A stretch of DNA of 33,762 bases from Mycobacterium sp. 1081908.1 (GTDB lineage Bacteria; Actinomycetota; Actinomycetes; Mycobacteriales; Mycobacteriaceae): assembly GCF_001673535.1 (NCBI RefSeq), contig NZ_LZLY01000113.1, forward strand, positions 1 to 33,762, in the 5' to 3' direction. Both the position numbers and the translations under genes were made by a program. Positions 8,899 to 19,513 of the stretch are shown here, piece by piece. The notes under the pieces are model-generated. The model made no database searches, was not told where the DNA came from, and saw only the letters and a list, made by a program, of their open reading frames with translations. Each line of letters opens with the position of its first letter. The first letter of the stretch is position 1.

Positions 8899-9255
8899 GA
8901 TTCCGGCCCGTAGCACCGAGCGCAATCCCGCCATCCGTGGCCGGCCGGGGAGCCCGACCGTCGACGATGAAGTACCGGCCAATCGAAGCCGGCCGGGACG
9001 GTTTCGGGAGCGACTCCATCCGCGCGCCCCGGTGGCGACCTGAGAACCCGGAGACCGCATGGTTTTGGGGCCTCTCCCAATAGGTCGGAAGCCGCGCTAG
9101 CAGCCAGTTTGAGGGGCCGCAAACTTTTGTTTTCAGGGATCGGCCGAAGCTGCAGCGCGCCGTTGTACTTGTGTGTAATCTCCGTGACGGGCGTGATCCA
9201 GTCGTGATTCTTGCTTTGCCGCTGGGTCGTGTCGGTGACCGGCTGGAGGATAGAT
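8899..9255 (+). promoter_or_regulatory. Gene-free region before the PE gene
   Basis: No convincing ORF or RNA gene is seen in these 357 bases. The last 140 are less GC-rich than the surroundings. A TGTAAT string at 9174-9179 could be a -10 box, but no matching -35 is found. A clear ribosome-binding site GGAGGA at 9245-9250 precedes the PE start codon by 5 bases. Confidence 0.4.
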
Positions 9256-9792
9256 ATGTCGTATGTGATGGCGACGCCGGAGTTGATGGCGGCCGCGGCG
9301 ACGGATTTGGCTGCTATTGGCTCGACGCTCCGCGCGGCACACCTGACGGCGGCGGCCCCGACCGTCGGGGTGATACCCGCGGCCGCCGATGAGGTGTCGG
9401 CCGCCGTCGCGCAAGTGTTCTCCCAGGCCGCCCAGAGCTTCCAGGGACTGGTCGGGAAGGCGTCGACGTTCGGTGAGCAATTCGCGCAGCAGCTGACCGG
9501 GGGCGCGGGCGCCTATGCCGCCGCCGAGGCCGTCAACGCCGCGTCGGTGGCGTTCGACCCGAACTCGATCATCCAGGAGCTCATCGACGCGCCGGCCAGC
9601 CTCCTGTCGACGTTCAACAGTCTCTACAACAGCGCGTCGGGCGTCTTGAAGTTCATGCTGAGCTTCCTCGAACTACCGGTCTATATCGGCTACGAGGCAC
9701 TGGTTCTGACGTATTTGACGCTGGCCGGATTGATCGCCCTGGAGCAGACCTTGGCCAAATTCCTGACCGGCGCACCGATTCCGATTCCGTAA
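9256..9792 (+). CDS. PE family protein
   Basis: This protein of 178 residues starts MSYVMATPELM just after GGAGGA; an ATG at 9211 in the same frame has no such site. Residues 1-~95 form a standard PE domain of two helices with AAATDLAAIGSTLRAAH. It ends with the YxxxE signal for type VII (ESX) secretion (AGAYAAAEA). The remaining ~80 residues are not PGRS; they include a hydrophobic stretch (SFLELPVYIGYEALVLTYLTL split over 130-160) that could sit in a membrane. The gene converges on the mmpL pair. A link to lipid export is possible from position alone. Confidence 0.92.
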   Translation: MSYVMATPELMAAAATDLAAIGSTLRAAHLTAAAPTVGVIPAAADEVSAAVAQVFSQAAQSFQGLVGKASTFGEQFAQQLTGGAGAYAAAEAVNAASVAFDPNSIIQELIDAPASLLSTFNSLYNSASGVLKFMLSFLELPVYIGYEALVLTYLTLAGLIALEQTLAKFLTGAPIPIP

Positions 9793-9796
9793 TTTT

Positions 9797-9813
9797 CGGG
9801 CGCTGTCCGCCCG
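9797..9813. terminator. Short hairpin between convergent PE and mmpL genes
   Basis: CGGGCG (9797-9802) pairs with CGCCCG (9808-9813) around a 5-base loop. It lies exactly in the 25-base gap between the PE stop and the mmpL stop. There is no U-tract on either side in transcript sense, so it would be a U-less, bidirectional terminator if functional. Confidence 0.45.
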
Positions 9814-9817
9814 CCGC

Positions 9818-12733
9818 CTAGACGGTCAGCCGGGGGAGTTCGACCGTGGCCGGGTCGTCGTCGCGGCGCTCCTCGTGCAGCAGCAGGGACCGCACCACCG
9901 CGCGCGGCGCCTCGGACCGCAGCATGAAGCTGGCGGGACGCGGCCGGACCGTCTGCGGCCACCAGAACCAGCGCCCGAGCAGCGCGGCGATGGACGGCGT
10001 CATGAACGAGCGCACGACCAACGTGTCGAACAACAGACCCAGGCCGATCGTGGTACCCAGCTGGCCGATGATCCGCAAGTCGCTGAAGATCATCGAGGCC
10101 ATCGTGAAGGCGAACACCAGGCCGGCGTTCGTCACGACCTTCCCGGTGCCACCCATGGCGCGGATGATGCCGGTGTTGATGCCGGCGGCTATTTCCTCTT
10201 TCATGCGGGCCACCAGCAGCAGGTTGTAGTCGGATCCGACCGCCAAAAGGACGATCACCGACATCGGCAGCACCATCCAGTGCAATTTGACGCCCAGCAC
10301 GTACTGCCACACCAAAACCGACAGCCCGAACGAGGCGCCCAAAGAAAGCACCACCGTGCCGACGATAACCAGGGCGGCGACAAAACTGCGGGTCAGGGCG
10401 AGCATGATGACGAAAATCAGGCAGAGCGCGCCGACGAGGGCGATCCACAGGTCGTATTTGGAGCCGTCGTCGAAGTCTTTATAGGTCGCCGCCGCGCCGG
10501 CGATGGAAATCTTGGCGCTGGCCAGCGGGGTGGTCTTGAGCGCTTCTTCGACCGCCGTCCTGATCGGATCGATCCGCGCGATGCCCTCGGGTGTCGCGGC
10601 GTCGCCCCGGTGCGAAATGATGAACCGGGCCGCCTTCCCGTCCGGCGACACGAAGGAAGCCATCGCGCGCTGGAAGTCCTGGTTCTGGAAGACATCCGGT
10701 GGGAGGAAGAACGAGTCGTCGTTCTTGGAGGCGTCGAACGCCTGGCCCATTTCCGTCGCGCTTTTACTCGCGTCGTCCAGCTGACCGAGAAGCCCCGACG
10801 TGGTGCTGTGGTTGGTCAACAGCGTCACGCGCGTGGCCTCCGCGATCGCGATCAGCGGGGGAGTCAGCAGGAGCAGCTGGCCCGCCAGCTCGTCCGCCGT
10901 CTCCGCGTCCTTGACGACCATGTGCAATCTGTCGCTGAGCGCATCGACGCTGTCGAATAGCTGAAATATCGACCGTATCGCGAAACATATCGGGATATCG
11001 AAGCAGTGCTTTTCCCAGTAGAAGTAACTCCGAATCGGCCTGAAGAAGTCGTCGAAGTCCGCGACGTGGCCTTCAAGCTCGTCCACGATGCTTTCCATCT
11101 CTTTCGCCACACCGACCGTCTCGTGAGCGACGGCGGTGAGCTGCTTCTGCAATTCGTACAGATGCTTCAGTATCGCGATCTGTTTAGCGAGGGAGTCGGC
11201 CTCCGCGAGCATGTCATTCATGCGGGCCTTCATGAATTGCATGTTTTGCATCATGGACGAGTTTTGGAGGCTGATCAGGAAAGGTATCGAGGTGTGTTCG
11301 ATCGGTGTTCCCTCGGGCCTGGTTATGCCCTGCACGCGAGAAATTCCTGGCACCCGAAAAATCGCCTTGGCTATTTTGTGCAGCACCAGAAAGTCCGCTG
11401 GATTTCGCATGTCGTGGTCGGCTTGAATCATTAGAATTTCGGGCAACATTCGCGATTGCGAGAAATGGCGATCGGCGGCCGCGTACCCCAAATTCGCCGG
11501 GAGGTCCTTGGGTAGGTATGACCGGTCGTCGTAGCTGGTTTTGTAGCCCGGCAGCGTCACCAGACCGACGAGGGCGACCGCCAACGTCGCGACGAGAATC
11601 GGCGCGGGCCAGCGGACGATCGCCGTGCCGATGCCGCGCCATCGTTTTTGCGCGATCCTGCGCTTGGGGTCGCACAGCCCGAAGCGACTTCCGGCGGTCA
11701 GGACCGCCGGAACCAGCGTGACCGCCACCGCGACCGCCACCAGCATGCCCACGGCGCAGGGCACGCCGATGGTCTGGAAAATCGGCATCCGGGTGAAGCT
11801 CAGGCACAACATCGCCCCGGCGATCGTCAAGCCGGAACCCAGGACGACGGGAGCGACGCCCCGGTAGGTGATGTAGTAGGCAGTTTCGGGATCCTCGCCG
11901 GCCTGGCGGGCCTCCTGATAACGACCGAAGAAGAAGATCCCGTAGTCGGTCCCGGCCGCCATGGCGAGGGCCACCAGCAGATTGATGGCAAACGTCGAGA
12001 GCACGACCAGGTTGTGGTCGCCGAGAAACGCGATGATCCCTCGGGCCGAACCCACTTCGACCCCGACCCCGATCACCACGAGGATCACCGTGGTGACCGA
12101 ACGGTAGACGAGTAGCAGGACGACGAAGATGATCGCCCCCGCTATCAGGGTCATCTTCAGCAGGGAGTCGTTGCCGCTGCGCACCATGTCCGGGATGAGC
12201 GCCGCCGGGCCGGTGAGGTGGGCCTCGACACCGGGCGGCGGCGGCGTCTGCTTGATGATCTGCCGGACCGCCGTGACGGATTCCTGCGCCAGGGTGGTGC
12301 CCTGGTTGCCGGCCAGATTCAGCTGCACGTATGCGGCCTTGCCGTCGGGACTTTCCACGCCGGACGCCGTGAGTCGGTCTCCCCACAAATCCTGCACGTG
12401 CTCGACATGCCGCGGGTCGCTTCTCAGCTCACGAACCAATTCCCGGTAATACGTGTGCGCGTCGTCGCCGAGGGGTTTCTGCCCCTCCAGCACGATCATC
12501 GCGAAGCTGTCCGAATCGGACTCCTTGAAGGCCTTGCCCATGCTCGTCATGGCCCGCACCGACGGCGCGTCTTGGGGAGCCAGCGGCACGGAATGCTCCT
12601 CGCCGACCCGCTCCAAAGGAGGAACCCCGAACGTCACAAGCGCCGTCAACGCCACCCACGCCAGAATGACGACGAGCGAAAGCCTGCGGATGATCCGCGC
12701 GAAGAAGGGCGGCCGAGGCGGTTCGGTGCTCAT
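9818..12733 (-). CDS. mmpL: MmpL lipid transporter (second of a tandem pair)
   Basis: This RND-superfamily inner-membrane exporter of 971 residues uses the proton gradient to move envelope lipids. It has an N-terminal membrane segment (about 15-37), a first periplasmic domain, a helix bundle with [15 protein letters not shown] near 263, and a second bundle with [15 protein letters not shown] near 833. These two Asp-Tyr pairs are the proton-relay residues of MmpL proteins. Residues ~505-565 are rich in heptad-like helices, a coiled-coil insertion typical of the MmpL4/MmpL5 type. It is followed by a [11 protein letters not shown] motif with two cysteines. It lies 143 bases downstream of its paralogue on the same strand, as in mmpS-mmpL-mmpL glycopeptidolipid loci. 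Confidence 0.93.
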   Translation of the reverse strand: MSTEPPRPPFFARIIRRLSLVVILAWVALTALVTFGVPPLERVGEEHSVPLAPQDAPSVRAMTSMGKAFKESDSDSFAMIVLEGQKPLGDDAHTYYRELVRELRSDPRHVEHVQDLWGDRLTASGVESPDGKAAYVQLNLAGNQGTTLAQESVTAVRQIIKQTPPPPGVEAHLTGPAALIPDMVRSGNDSLLKMTLIAGAIIFVVLLLVYRSVTTVILVVIGVGVEVGSARGIIAFLGDHNLVVLSTFAINLLVALAMAAGTDYGIFFFGRYQEARQAGEDPETAYYITYRGVAPVVLGSGLTIAGAMLCLSFTRMPIFQTIGVPCAVGMLVAVAVAVTLVPAVLTAGSRFGLCDPKRRIAQKRWRGIGTAIVRWPAPILVATLAVALVGLVTLPGYKTSYDDRSYLPKDLPANLGYAAADRHFSQSRMLPEILMIQADHDMRNPADFLVLHKIAKAIFRVPGISRVQGITRPEGTPIEHTSIPFLISLQNSSMMQNMQFMKARMNDMLAEADSLAKQIAILKHLYELQKQLTAVAHETVGVAKEMESIVDELEGHVADFDDFFRPIRSYFYWEKHCFDIPICFAIRSIFQLFDSVDALSDRLHMVVKDAETADELAGQLLLLTPPLIAIAEATRVTLLTNHSTTSGLLGQLDDASKSATEMGQAFDASKNDDSFFLPPDVFQNQDFQRAMASFVSPDGKAARFIISHRGDAATPEGIARIDPIRTAVEEALKTTPLASAKISIAGAAATYKDFDDGSKYDLWIALVGALCLIFVIMLALTRSFVAALVIVGTVVLSLGASFGLSVLVWQYVLGVKLHWMVLPMSVIVLLAVGSDYNLLLVARMKEEIAAGINTGIIRAMGGTGKVVTNAGLVFAFTMASMIFSDLRIIGQLGTTIGLGLLFDTLVVRSFMTPSIAALLGRWFWWPQTVRPRPASFMLRSEAPRAVVRSLLLHEERRDDDPATVELPRLTV

Positions 12734-12876
12734 GCGGCCTTCAAGGCGCAGACGGTGCGGGCGGACGCGCGGTGCACGTCGACGCGGCAGCCACGGCTTC
12801 CGCTATCGCCCTGTGCCACGATGCTCCCCACGGTCGCCGGTCTCGTCCTGAACTGGAAATGCGCCACTGGCCGCCG

Positions 12877-15747
12877 CTATCTCAGCAACAGGGCGCGCAC
12901 CAACGGGCGGGGTCCCGTGGGCCGAAGCAAGGCACTCGCGGGACGGGGCCGAACCTGTTGCGGCCACCAGAACCATCGCCCGAGCAGCGCGGCGATGGAC
13001 GGCGTCATGAACGCGCGCACGACCAGCGTGTCGAACAGCAAACCCAGACCGATCGTGGTGCCGACCTGACCGATGGTGCGCAGATCGCTGACCAGCATGG
13101 ACCCCATGGTGAACGCGAAGACCAGGCCCGCGTTGGTCACGACTTTGCCGGTGCCACCCATGGCGCGAATGATGCCGGTGTTTATCCCGGCGCCAATTTC
13201 CTCTTTCATCCGGGCGACCAGCAGCAAATTATAGTCGGAGCCCACCGCCAAAAGGACGATCACCGACATCACCAGCACCGACCAATGTATTTGTATGCCC
13301 AGCAAATCCTGCCAGGCGAATACGGATAGCCCGAAGGAAGCGCCGAGCGAAAGCAATACCGTGCCCACGATAACCAGGGCGGCGACAAAACTGCGCGTCA
13401 TGATCAGCATGACGATGAAAATCAGGCAGAGCGCGGCGATTCCGGCGATCATGAGGTCGATTGTCGAGGCCCGCACCTGGTCCCGCACCGACGCCGCGGT
13501 GCCGGAGAGGTAGATCTTCGAGTCTTCCAGCGGGGTTCCCTTGAGCGCCTCCTCGGCCGCGCTCTTGATCGCATCCACCCGCGAGAGGCCCTCGGATGAC
13601 GAGGGGTCGCCCTTTTGCAGGATGAGCATGCGGACGTCCTTGCCGTCCGGCGACACGAAGATGTTCATGATTCGCTGAAAGTCTTTGTTCTTCAACGTGT
13701 CCGGCGGCAGGTAGAAAGAATCGTCGTTTTGGGCGGTGTCGAACGCCCTGCCCATGGCGGTCGCATTGTTGCTGTTGTCGCCCATGTTGCCGAGGACGCC
13801 GGACATGGTGCTGTGCATGGTGAGCAGCATGGTCCGCGATTGCTGCATGATCTCGATCGTGGCCGGCAGCTGGGCGAGGATCTGCGGCAGGAGCGCGTCC
13901 ACCTGATCGAGGTCGGCCACCAGGAGGATCAGCTTGTCGCTGACCGCGTCGACGCCGTCGAGCGAATCGAAGATGCTTCTGATCGCGTTGCAGATCGGAA
14001 TGTCGTAGCAGTGCTTTTCCCAATAGAAGTAGCTGCGGAGCGGCCTGAAGAAATCCTCGAAATCCGCGATGTGATCTCGCAGCTCGCTGGTGAGGGACTG
14101 CATTTCATGCGTGTTGGCGACGACGTCATGCGTCGTGGCGACCAATTCCTTCATCACGTCATACATGCGCTGCGTGATGCTGATGGCCTCGCTGATCAGG
14201 TCGGCCTGCTTGAGCAGGTCGTTCATCCGCGCCCGCTGAAAAGTGAGGAATTGCTGCTGACCGGCGGCCTGCATGCTGAGCAGATACGGGATGGTGGTGT
14301 GCTTGATCGGGGTTCCCTCGGGCCGCGTTACGGCCTGCACCGACGATATGCCCGGCACCGCGACGACGGCCTTGGCAAGTTTATCCAGCACCAGAAAATC
14401 GGCCGAGTCGCGCAGATCGTGATTGGCCTCCACCAGCAGGATCTCGGGTGCCATCATCGCCGACGGCGGAAAATGTCGCGCCGCGGCCTCATACCCCAAA
14501 TTTCCGGGGATGTCTTTGGGAATGAATTTCTGGTCGTTGTAGCTGGGTTTATAGCCCGGCAGCGTCAGCAACCCGACAAGCGTGACGGCCAATGCCGCGG
14601 CGAGAATGGGTGCGGGCCAGCGAACGATCGCCGTGCCCACCCGCCGCCACAGGCGATAGCTGATTTTCCGCTTGGGTTCGAACAACCCGAAACGGCTTCC
14701 GACCGTGAGGACGGCCGGGATCAGCGTGATCGCGACCGCGACGGCGACCAGAACGGCCACCGCGCATGGGACGGCCAGCACGTAGAACGAGGGCAGCCGC
14801 GTAAAGACCAGGCAGTAGAGCGCTCCGGCGATCGTCAAGCCCGAGGCCACGACCACCTTGGTGACCCCGTGGTACGTGGTGAAGTACGCCGCCTCTCGGT
14901 CGCTACCGGCCTGACGCGCCTCCTGGTATCGCCCAATGAAAAAGATTCCGTAGTCGGTTCCGGCCGCGATCACGAGGGACACCAGCAAATTGACCGCGAG
15001 GGTGCTGAGGCCGATGATCCCGTGATAGCCCAGAAATGCCACAATTCCTCGGGCCACCATTAGTTCTATGCCGACCACCAGCAGCAACAGAATTACGGTG
15101 ACGACGGAACGGTAGACGAGCAGCAGCGTTACGAAGATCACCGCGATGCTTACCAGCGTAATTGTGGCGACCGTTCGGTCACCGCTGTGGCTCATATCCG
15201 AAATGATCGCCGCGGGCCCGGTGACAAACGCCGTGACTCCCTGCGGCGCGGGCGTCCGCGCGACGATGTGCTGAACGGCTTCGATCGAGTCGTTGCCCGC
15301 GGCGAGAATCACCAATACGTATGCGGCCTTGCCGTCGGCGCTTTGCGCGGCATGCCGGGTTAATTCGTCGCCCCAGAAATCGTTGACGTGGATGACATGC
15401 TTCTGATCGTCTTTTAGCTGGGAAATCAGGCGGTCGTAGAATCGGTGGGCGTCGTCGCCGAGGGGTTGCTGACCCTCCAAAACGATCGTCGCCACCGTGC
15501 CGGAGCTCGATTGACCGGTTTGGTCGGCCGCCTTGAAGTCTTCATTCAGCCGCTGGGACGCGGTGGCGGACGGCGCGTCAGTGAGGGTCGGGGCGACCGA
15601 ATGCTGGTTCTCGACCTGCTCCAGCGGGGGGACGCAGAAATTCAACACCCCGATGAGCGCGATCCACCCCAGGACTATGGCGACCGAAAATCGACGGATC
15701 GTCCGCGCTACCAAGGGCCGACTGTGCTGTAGCTGATGGTTGGTCAT
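12877..15747 (-). CDS. mmpL: MmpL lipid transporter (first of a tandem pair)
   Basis: A 956-residue RND transporter, clearly paralogous to the downstream mmpL along its whole length. The Asp-Tyr pairs lie in [15 protein letters not shown] near 264 and [15 protein letters not shown] near 837. The coiled-coil insertion spans about 504-566 and is followed by the [11 protein letters not shown] motif. The ATG overlaps the mmpS stop in an ATGA, so translation is coupled. MmpS partners of this kind form a periplasmic adaptor for MmpL4/5-type pumps. The product exported is unknown; the neighbouring FAAL-PKS and glycosyltransferases suggest a glycosylated or acylated lipid. Confidence 0.94.
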   Translation of the reverse strand: MTNHQLQHSRPLVARTIRRFSVAIVLGWIALIGVLNFCVPPLEQVENQHSVAPTLTDAPSATASQRLNEDFKAADQTGQSSSGTVATIVLEGQQPLGDDAHRFYDRLISQLKDDQKHVIHVNDFWGDELTRHAAQSADGKAAYVLVILAAGNDSIEAVQHIVARTPAPQGVTAFVTGPAAIISDMSHSGDRTVATITLVSIAVIFVTLLLVYRSVVTVILLLLVVGIELMVARGIVAFLGYHGIIGLSTLAVNLLVSLVIAAGTDYGIFFIGRYQEARQAGSDREAAYFTTYHGVTKVVVASGLTIAGALYCLVFTRLPSFYVLAVPCAVAVLVAVAVAITLIPAVLTVGSRFGLFEPKRKISYRLWRRVGTAIVRWPAPILAAALAVTLVGLLTLPGYKPSYNDQKFIPKDIPGNLGYEAAARHFPPSAMMAPEILLVEANHDLRDSADFLVLDKLAKAVVAVPGISSVQAVTRPEGTPIKHTTIPYLLSMQAAGQQQFLTFQRARMNDLLKQADLISEAISITQRMYDVMKELVATTHDVVANTHEMQSLTSELRDHIADFEDFFRPLRSYFYWEKHCYDIPICNAIRSIFDSLDGVDAVSDKLILLVADLDQVDALLPQILAQLPATIEIMQQSRTMLLTMHSTMSGVLGNMGDNSNNATAMGRAFDTAQNDDSFYLPPDTLKNKDFQRIMNIFVSPDGKDVRMLILQKGDPSSSEGLSRVDAIKSAAEEALKGTPLEDSKIYLSGTAASVRDQVRASTIDLMIAGIAALCLIFIVMLIMTRSFVAALVIVGTVLLSLGASFGLSVFAWQDLLGIQIHWSVLVMSVIVLLAVGSDYNLLLVARMKEEIGAGINTGIIRAMGGTGKVVTNAGLVFAFTMGSMLVSDLRTIGQVGTTIGLGLLFDTLVVRAFMTPSIAALLGRWFWWPQQVRPRPASALLRPTGPRPLVRALLLR

Positions 15748-16313
15748 GAGCCCTTCAGCATGCAGGACGTAAACGCGCTTACCTCATTGGTGACCTTCTC
15801 GGACTTGACCACGCCGTCGAGCAGGATGCGGCAGCCGATGCTGTCGCTATCACCTTGCGCCGCAACGCTTCCGATGCCCGTCGCCGCGGTGACCGCGAAT
15901 TCCACCGACCACGGCAGGCTTGCCGCGTCGACGTGCTGGGGCGAACCGGTGTCGTCGTAATAGCTGATCAGGGCCACGGTGCCCGGCGGTCCGAAGACCT
16001 CGTACCTCAGGTGCTGGGGGTTGTAGGGCTTGTTGTCGACTCTGGTGTCGGCATACGAGAGCCGCTTCTCGGAGCCGAACAGGCCGTGCAGTCGCGACAC
16101 GGTGAATCCGCCGACGGCGATCACCACCAGTACGACGAGCGGGATCCAAAGCCGCCGCAGGCCCCGGAAGATCGCGGGCCCCGCATTGCGGCGACTCTTT
16201 TTGGGTGCGCCTTGTGCCGGAGGTGTCAATGGCGGTGGGCCGGCGTCTTGGCCGGTCTCGACGGCGATATCGGACCGCGTCGGCTCAACATCGCGCACAC
16301 TGCCCCAGACCAC
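15744..16313 (-). CDS. mmpS: MmpS accessory protein
   Basis: A 189-residue single-pass membrane protein. About 50 cytosolic residues, an [18 protein letters not shown] membrane segment (about 53-73) and a periplasmic beta-rich domain (80-189) match the MmpS family. The domain has the typical [17 protein letters not shown] and a Cys pair (GCRILLDG and TSCMLKGS) likely to be disulfide-bonded. The start is GTG at 16313; no strong Shine-Dalgarno is seen. It is the first gene of the mmpS-mmpL-mmpL group and lies 126 bases after the acyltransferase stop. That gap is AT-richer than its surroundings and may hold a promoter. Confidence 0.93.
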   Translation of the reverse strand: MVWGSVRDVEPTRSDIAVETGQDAGPPPLTPPAQGAPKKSRRNAGPAIFRGLRRLWIPLVVLVVIAVGGFTVSRLHGLFGSEKRLSYADTRVDNKPYNPQHLRYEVFGPPGTVALISYYDDTGSPQHVDAASLPWSVEFAVTAATGIGSVAAQGDSDSIGCRILLDGVVKSEKVTNEVSAFTSCMLKGS

Positions 16314-16439
16314 CGCACCACCCTAACTGACACGAGTTCAATTACGGATGCAAACCATAATGGAGTCCAACAGCGCCTGACCAGGATTTAAGGAACTTCT
16401 CAGCATGGCGTCCCGACCGGTGCGCAGGGAACGGATTCG

Positions 16440-17852
16440 CTACTCGACCTCACCGGTCAGGCCGAACTCGGCCAGCGTGCGCGCGGCCAGGTCGCGCAGC
16501 GCGGGCTTGGTGTTCTCGGCGCCCGGGTGGTAGGCCACGACGGTGAGGTAGATCTTGCCGATCCCCGGCGTGCGGCAGGACACCACCTGCATGTGGCCGC
16601 CCGTTCGCTCGAGCTGTTGCCGCGTCGCGTGTTGCCGCGTCCCGCGCGCCCAGGCGTGCTCGCACTGGGTGCCGTCGGCACGGCTCACCACCGAGCCGGC
16701 GTCGCCGAGATTGGAATAGATCACCGGCATGTCGGGGTCGTTGAGCTGCGCCTCGACTCCCCGTTTCCACGTCCGCTTCGGGGTAAAAGGGGACAGCGCG
16801 GCCAGTTGCGAAGATTCGTCCGGCGTACTCTGCAGAATCTTCAGCGCCTGCTTGACGGCGGCCCGGGTGTCGCGCAGGTCCGTCGCCAACCCGGTCGGGT
16901 CGAGGCTGACCCGGGCGAACGACACCGCGAGCGCGCGCGTATCGCCGTCGGCGCGGTCGGTCATGACGATTTGCAGCGTCACGGCGCCGTCGGAGGCCCG
17001 TCGGCGCCCCAGGTGCTCCGCGAGTTTTGCCGCCATCGCGGCGGCCAGCGTCGTGCTCGTTCCGCCGAGAGCCTCCGCGCGCGCATCCCACTGATCCAGG
17101 TCGACGAGGATCGCGATGCCCGGCACGATGACCGGGTCCGCACCATCGCCGCCGCGGCGGGCGACAGGCCGTGGCGCCGGCGCTGATTGGGCAGCATCGC
17201 GGCGCTGACGGCGGGTCAGTTTCGCCAATGCGACGAACGCCCGGGCCACGTCGGGCGCGTCCCGCGCCGTTTGGCGGAGATCCTGGGTCAGCGCGCGCAG
17301 CCGCGTCCGCGAGCGCGGCGGCGGGTAGCCGAGATCGCGGTTGGCGCCCAGGATGGCGTCGGCCACCGCGACGAGACCCCCGACGCCGTCAATAATGTAG
17401 TGGGAGATCACCCAGGTGACCGCCGTCGAGCCGTCCGTCAGGGGAACGACGCTGATGTGCCAGCCGGGCCCCGCTTCGGGGTCAACCGGAATTTGTGAGC
17501 ATTCATCGGCCCACTCGCTGAGCTCGGAGCGGTGACGGGCGCGGTCATCGAAACGGATGTCCGCCGGTCCGCGATCGACGACCCACCGGTGCCGGCCGAA
17601 TGGCAGCGGCGACCGCTCGATGAGCCGTCCGGACAACCCGTAGCCGAGATTGTGGTGAAAACGTTTCAGCCCGTCGAAGTCGATGGGGTGCTCATAGACC
17701 CACACCACCTGCATGACTTCGGTCTGGCCGATCGCGCGCTGCCCGGCGACGAAGCCCTGGTCCACCAACGTCAGCAGGTTGTCCGGCGGCGCGTCGCCGT
17801 TGGACGCGCGGTTGTCGGAGGATGCGCGCGCGCGGCGTATCCGGGTCGGCAC
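16440..17852 (-). CDS. HxxxDG acyltransferase (WS/DGAT or PapA-like)
   Basis: A 470-residue protein of the condensation/WS-DGAT acyltransferase superfamily. The catalytic motif is SHYIIDGVGG, with His151 and Asp155. The N-terminal half has the family pattern LVDQGFVAGQRAIG and the C-terminal half has PVIYSNLGDAG, resembling the second-domain signature of the fold. Such enzymes move an acyl chain from CoA or a carrier protein to a hydroxyl: PapA proteins on polyketides or sugars, WS/DGAT on alcohols. Its place beside mmpS/mmpL and near PKS and glycosyltransferase genes favours a role in esterifying the exported lipid. It resembles neither PapA5 nor a classical Tgs closely enough to name. Confidence 0.82.
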   Translation of the reverse strand: MPTRIRRARASSDNRASNGDAPPDNLLTLVDQGFVAGQRAIGQTEVMQVVWVYEHPIDFDGLKRFHHNLGYGLSGRLIERSPLPFGRHRWVVDRGPADIRFDDRARHRSELSEWADECSQIPVDPEAGPGWHISVVPLTDGSTAVTWVISHYIIDGVGGLVAVADAILGANRDLGYPPPRSRTRLRALTQDLRQTARDAPDVARAFVALAKLTRRQRRDAAQSAPAPRPVARRGGDGADPVIVPGIAILVDLDQWDARAEALGGTSTTLAAAMAAKLAEHLGRRRASDGAVTLQIVMTDRADGDTRALAVSFARVSLDPTGLATDLRDTRAAVKQALKILQSTPDESSQLAALSPFTPKRTWKRGVEAQLNDPDMPVIYSNLGDAGSVVSRADGTQCEHAWARGTRQHATRQQLERTGGHMQVVSCRTPGIGKIYLTVVAYHPGAENTKPALRDLAARTLAEFGLTGEVE

Positions 17853-18211
17853 TGATTAGCCTCCTATGACAGACGATTCGCCAGTGCGGCCTGGCGGGCG
17901 TTCATGCGGTCGAGCCGATTCATCACAGCAGATTAGCCTCGCGTTCATCCGCGCGGCCGAGCATTGGCCAAGACTTATCCGTTTTTGATGCCGCGGGAGC
18001 CGAAATTCCGGTTGTCGCCGTATTCCTGAAATGCGGTCTGCGCGAGGCCAAATCGCCGTCGCTGACGACGGCATCGGCGCGCTGTCGAATCTTTCGGATT
18101 GCCGGTTGATGGCGCGGGAATTGGGGTTATGCTGCTGGGCGGCTGAGCTGAGCACCGGGTCTGCCGCTTTTCGCAGAACGCGCACGGGAAGTGAAGGACC
18201 ACGATCACGCG
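17853..18211. promoter_or_regulatory. Divergent intergenic region between acyltransferase and GT1 gene
   Basis: This 359-base stretch separates a leftward and a rightward transcription unit. An open minus-strand frame at 17856-18185 has low-complexity, non-protein-like composition and is not called. On the plus strand TTGATG (18106-18111) and TATGCT (18128-18133), 16 bases apart, form a possible SigA-type promoter. It would start transcripts about 70 bases before the glycosyltransferase ATG. Confidence 0.4.
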
Positions 18212-19480
18212 ATGAAAATTGTGCTGGCGTTCTACGGCACTCGCGGCGATGTCGAGCCCGGCGTCGCCGTCGGCCGCGAGTTGCGCCGCCGCGGGCACGA
18301 CGTGTGCATGGCCGTCCCGCCCGACCTGGTCGGGTTCGCCGAGGCGGCCGGGCTCGCCGCGATCAGCTACGGGCCGGACATTCAGACCTGGCTGGAATCG
18401 ACGCGCAACTTCTGGGCCTACTTCTTCCGGAACTTCTGGAGGATTCGGGACGTGCGCGCGTTTTTGCGTGAATCCCGGGAGCCCGGCACGCGGTGCTGGG
18501 CGGAGATGAGCACGATGCTGACCTCGCTGACGGACGGGGCCGACCTGCTGTTGACCGGCATGAGTTACCAGGAGCTTGCCGCCAGCGTCGCCGAGTACCG
18601 CGGCATTCCGTTGGCCACGCTGCTCTGGTTCCCGATCCGGGTGAACGGCCGCCTGGTTCCGACGCTGCCGCCGTCGTTCATCCGGTCGGCGATGAGGCTC
18701 TACGACTGGTTGGTCTGGCGCGGCGTAAAAAAGGTCGAGGACACCCAACGCCGCGAGCTGGGACTGCCGAAGGTCACCGGCCCCGCGCCGGCGCGGATCG
18801 CCGAACGAGGCTCGCTGGAAATCCAGGCCTATGACGAAGTGTGCTTTCCCGGGCTGGCGGCCGAATGGGCGAAATTCGATGGTCGGCGGCCGTTCGTCGG
18901 CACGCTGACGCTGGAGTCACCGACGGAGGCCGACGATGAGGTCGCCTCATGGATCGCCGAGGGAGCACCGCCAATTTTCTTCGGGTTCGGCAGCATTCCG
19001 GTCGAATCCGCCGCCAGCACGATCGCCATGATCGGCAGGGCGTGTGCGCAGTTGGGCGAACGGGCGCTGATCTGCGCCGCCGCGACCGATTTCGGCGACG
19101 CCCCCCAGCCCGAACACGTCAAGGTGGTGGGCGCAATGAATTACGCGACGATCTTTCCCGCCTGTCGCGCGGTCGTGCACCACGGCGGGGCGGGCACCAC
19201 CGCCGCGGGCCTGCGCGCCGGGGTCCCGACGTTGATCCTCTGGATGGCGGACGTTCAGCTGATCTGGGGCGCCGCGGTGAAACGGCTGAAGGTGGGCACC
19301 GCCCGGCGCTTTTCGACCGCCACCGAGAAAACATTGGTCGCGGACCTGCGGACCATTCTCGCTCCGCAATACGTCGCCCGGGCCCGCGAGATCGCCGCCC
19401 GGATGACCAAACCCGCCGAAAGCGTCTCGGCCGCGGCCGATTTCGTGGAAGATTTCGCCCGCCTCAAGCGGGCCGGCTGA
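18212..19480 (+). CDS. GT1-family (UDP-glycosyltransferase-like) enzyme, copy 1
   Basis: This protein of 422 residues is of the GT-B type, like the mycobacterial Rv1524/Rv1526c and glycopeptidolipid Gtf enzymes that add deoxysugars to lipids. It opens with MKIVLAFYGTRGDVEPGVAV, the usual GT28/GT1 start. The donor-binding motif VVHHGGAGTTAAGLRAGVP lies near residue 320. ATG 18212 is preferred over the in-frame GTG at 18191 because it fits the family start and AAGGA precedes it. The sugar donor and acceptor cannot be read from the sequence. It converges on the GMC gene and is paralogous to the gene at 29931. Confidence 0.92.
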   Translation: MKIVLAFYGTRGDVEPGVAVGRELRRRGHDVCMAVPPDLVGFAEAAGLAAISYGPDIQTWLESTRNFWAYFFRNFWRIRDVRAFLRESREPGTRCWAEMSTMLTSLTDGADLLLTGMSYQELAASVAEYRGIPLATLLWFPIRVNGRLVPTLPPSFIRSAMRLYDWLVWRGVKKVEDTQRRELGLPKVTGPAPARIAERGSLEIQAYDEVCFPGLAAEWAKFDGRRPFVGTLTLESPTEADDEVASWIAEGAPPIFFGFGSIPVESAASTIAMIGRACAQLGERALICAAATDFGDAPQPEHVKVVGAMNYATIFPACRAVVHHGGAGTTAAGLRAGVPTLILWMADVQLIWGAAVKRLKVGTARRFSTATEKTLVADLRTILAPQYVARAREIAARMTKPAESVSAAADFVEDFARLKRAG

Positions 19481-19513
19481 AACGGCTTCGCGGACAGGCT
19501 GTTTCCGGAGCGG

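Noticed and set aside
17856..18185. Minus-strand frame of 109 codons in the divergent intergenic region
   Set aside because: It has no recognisable protein features, an unusual residue mix and no ribosome-binding site.
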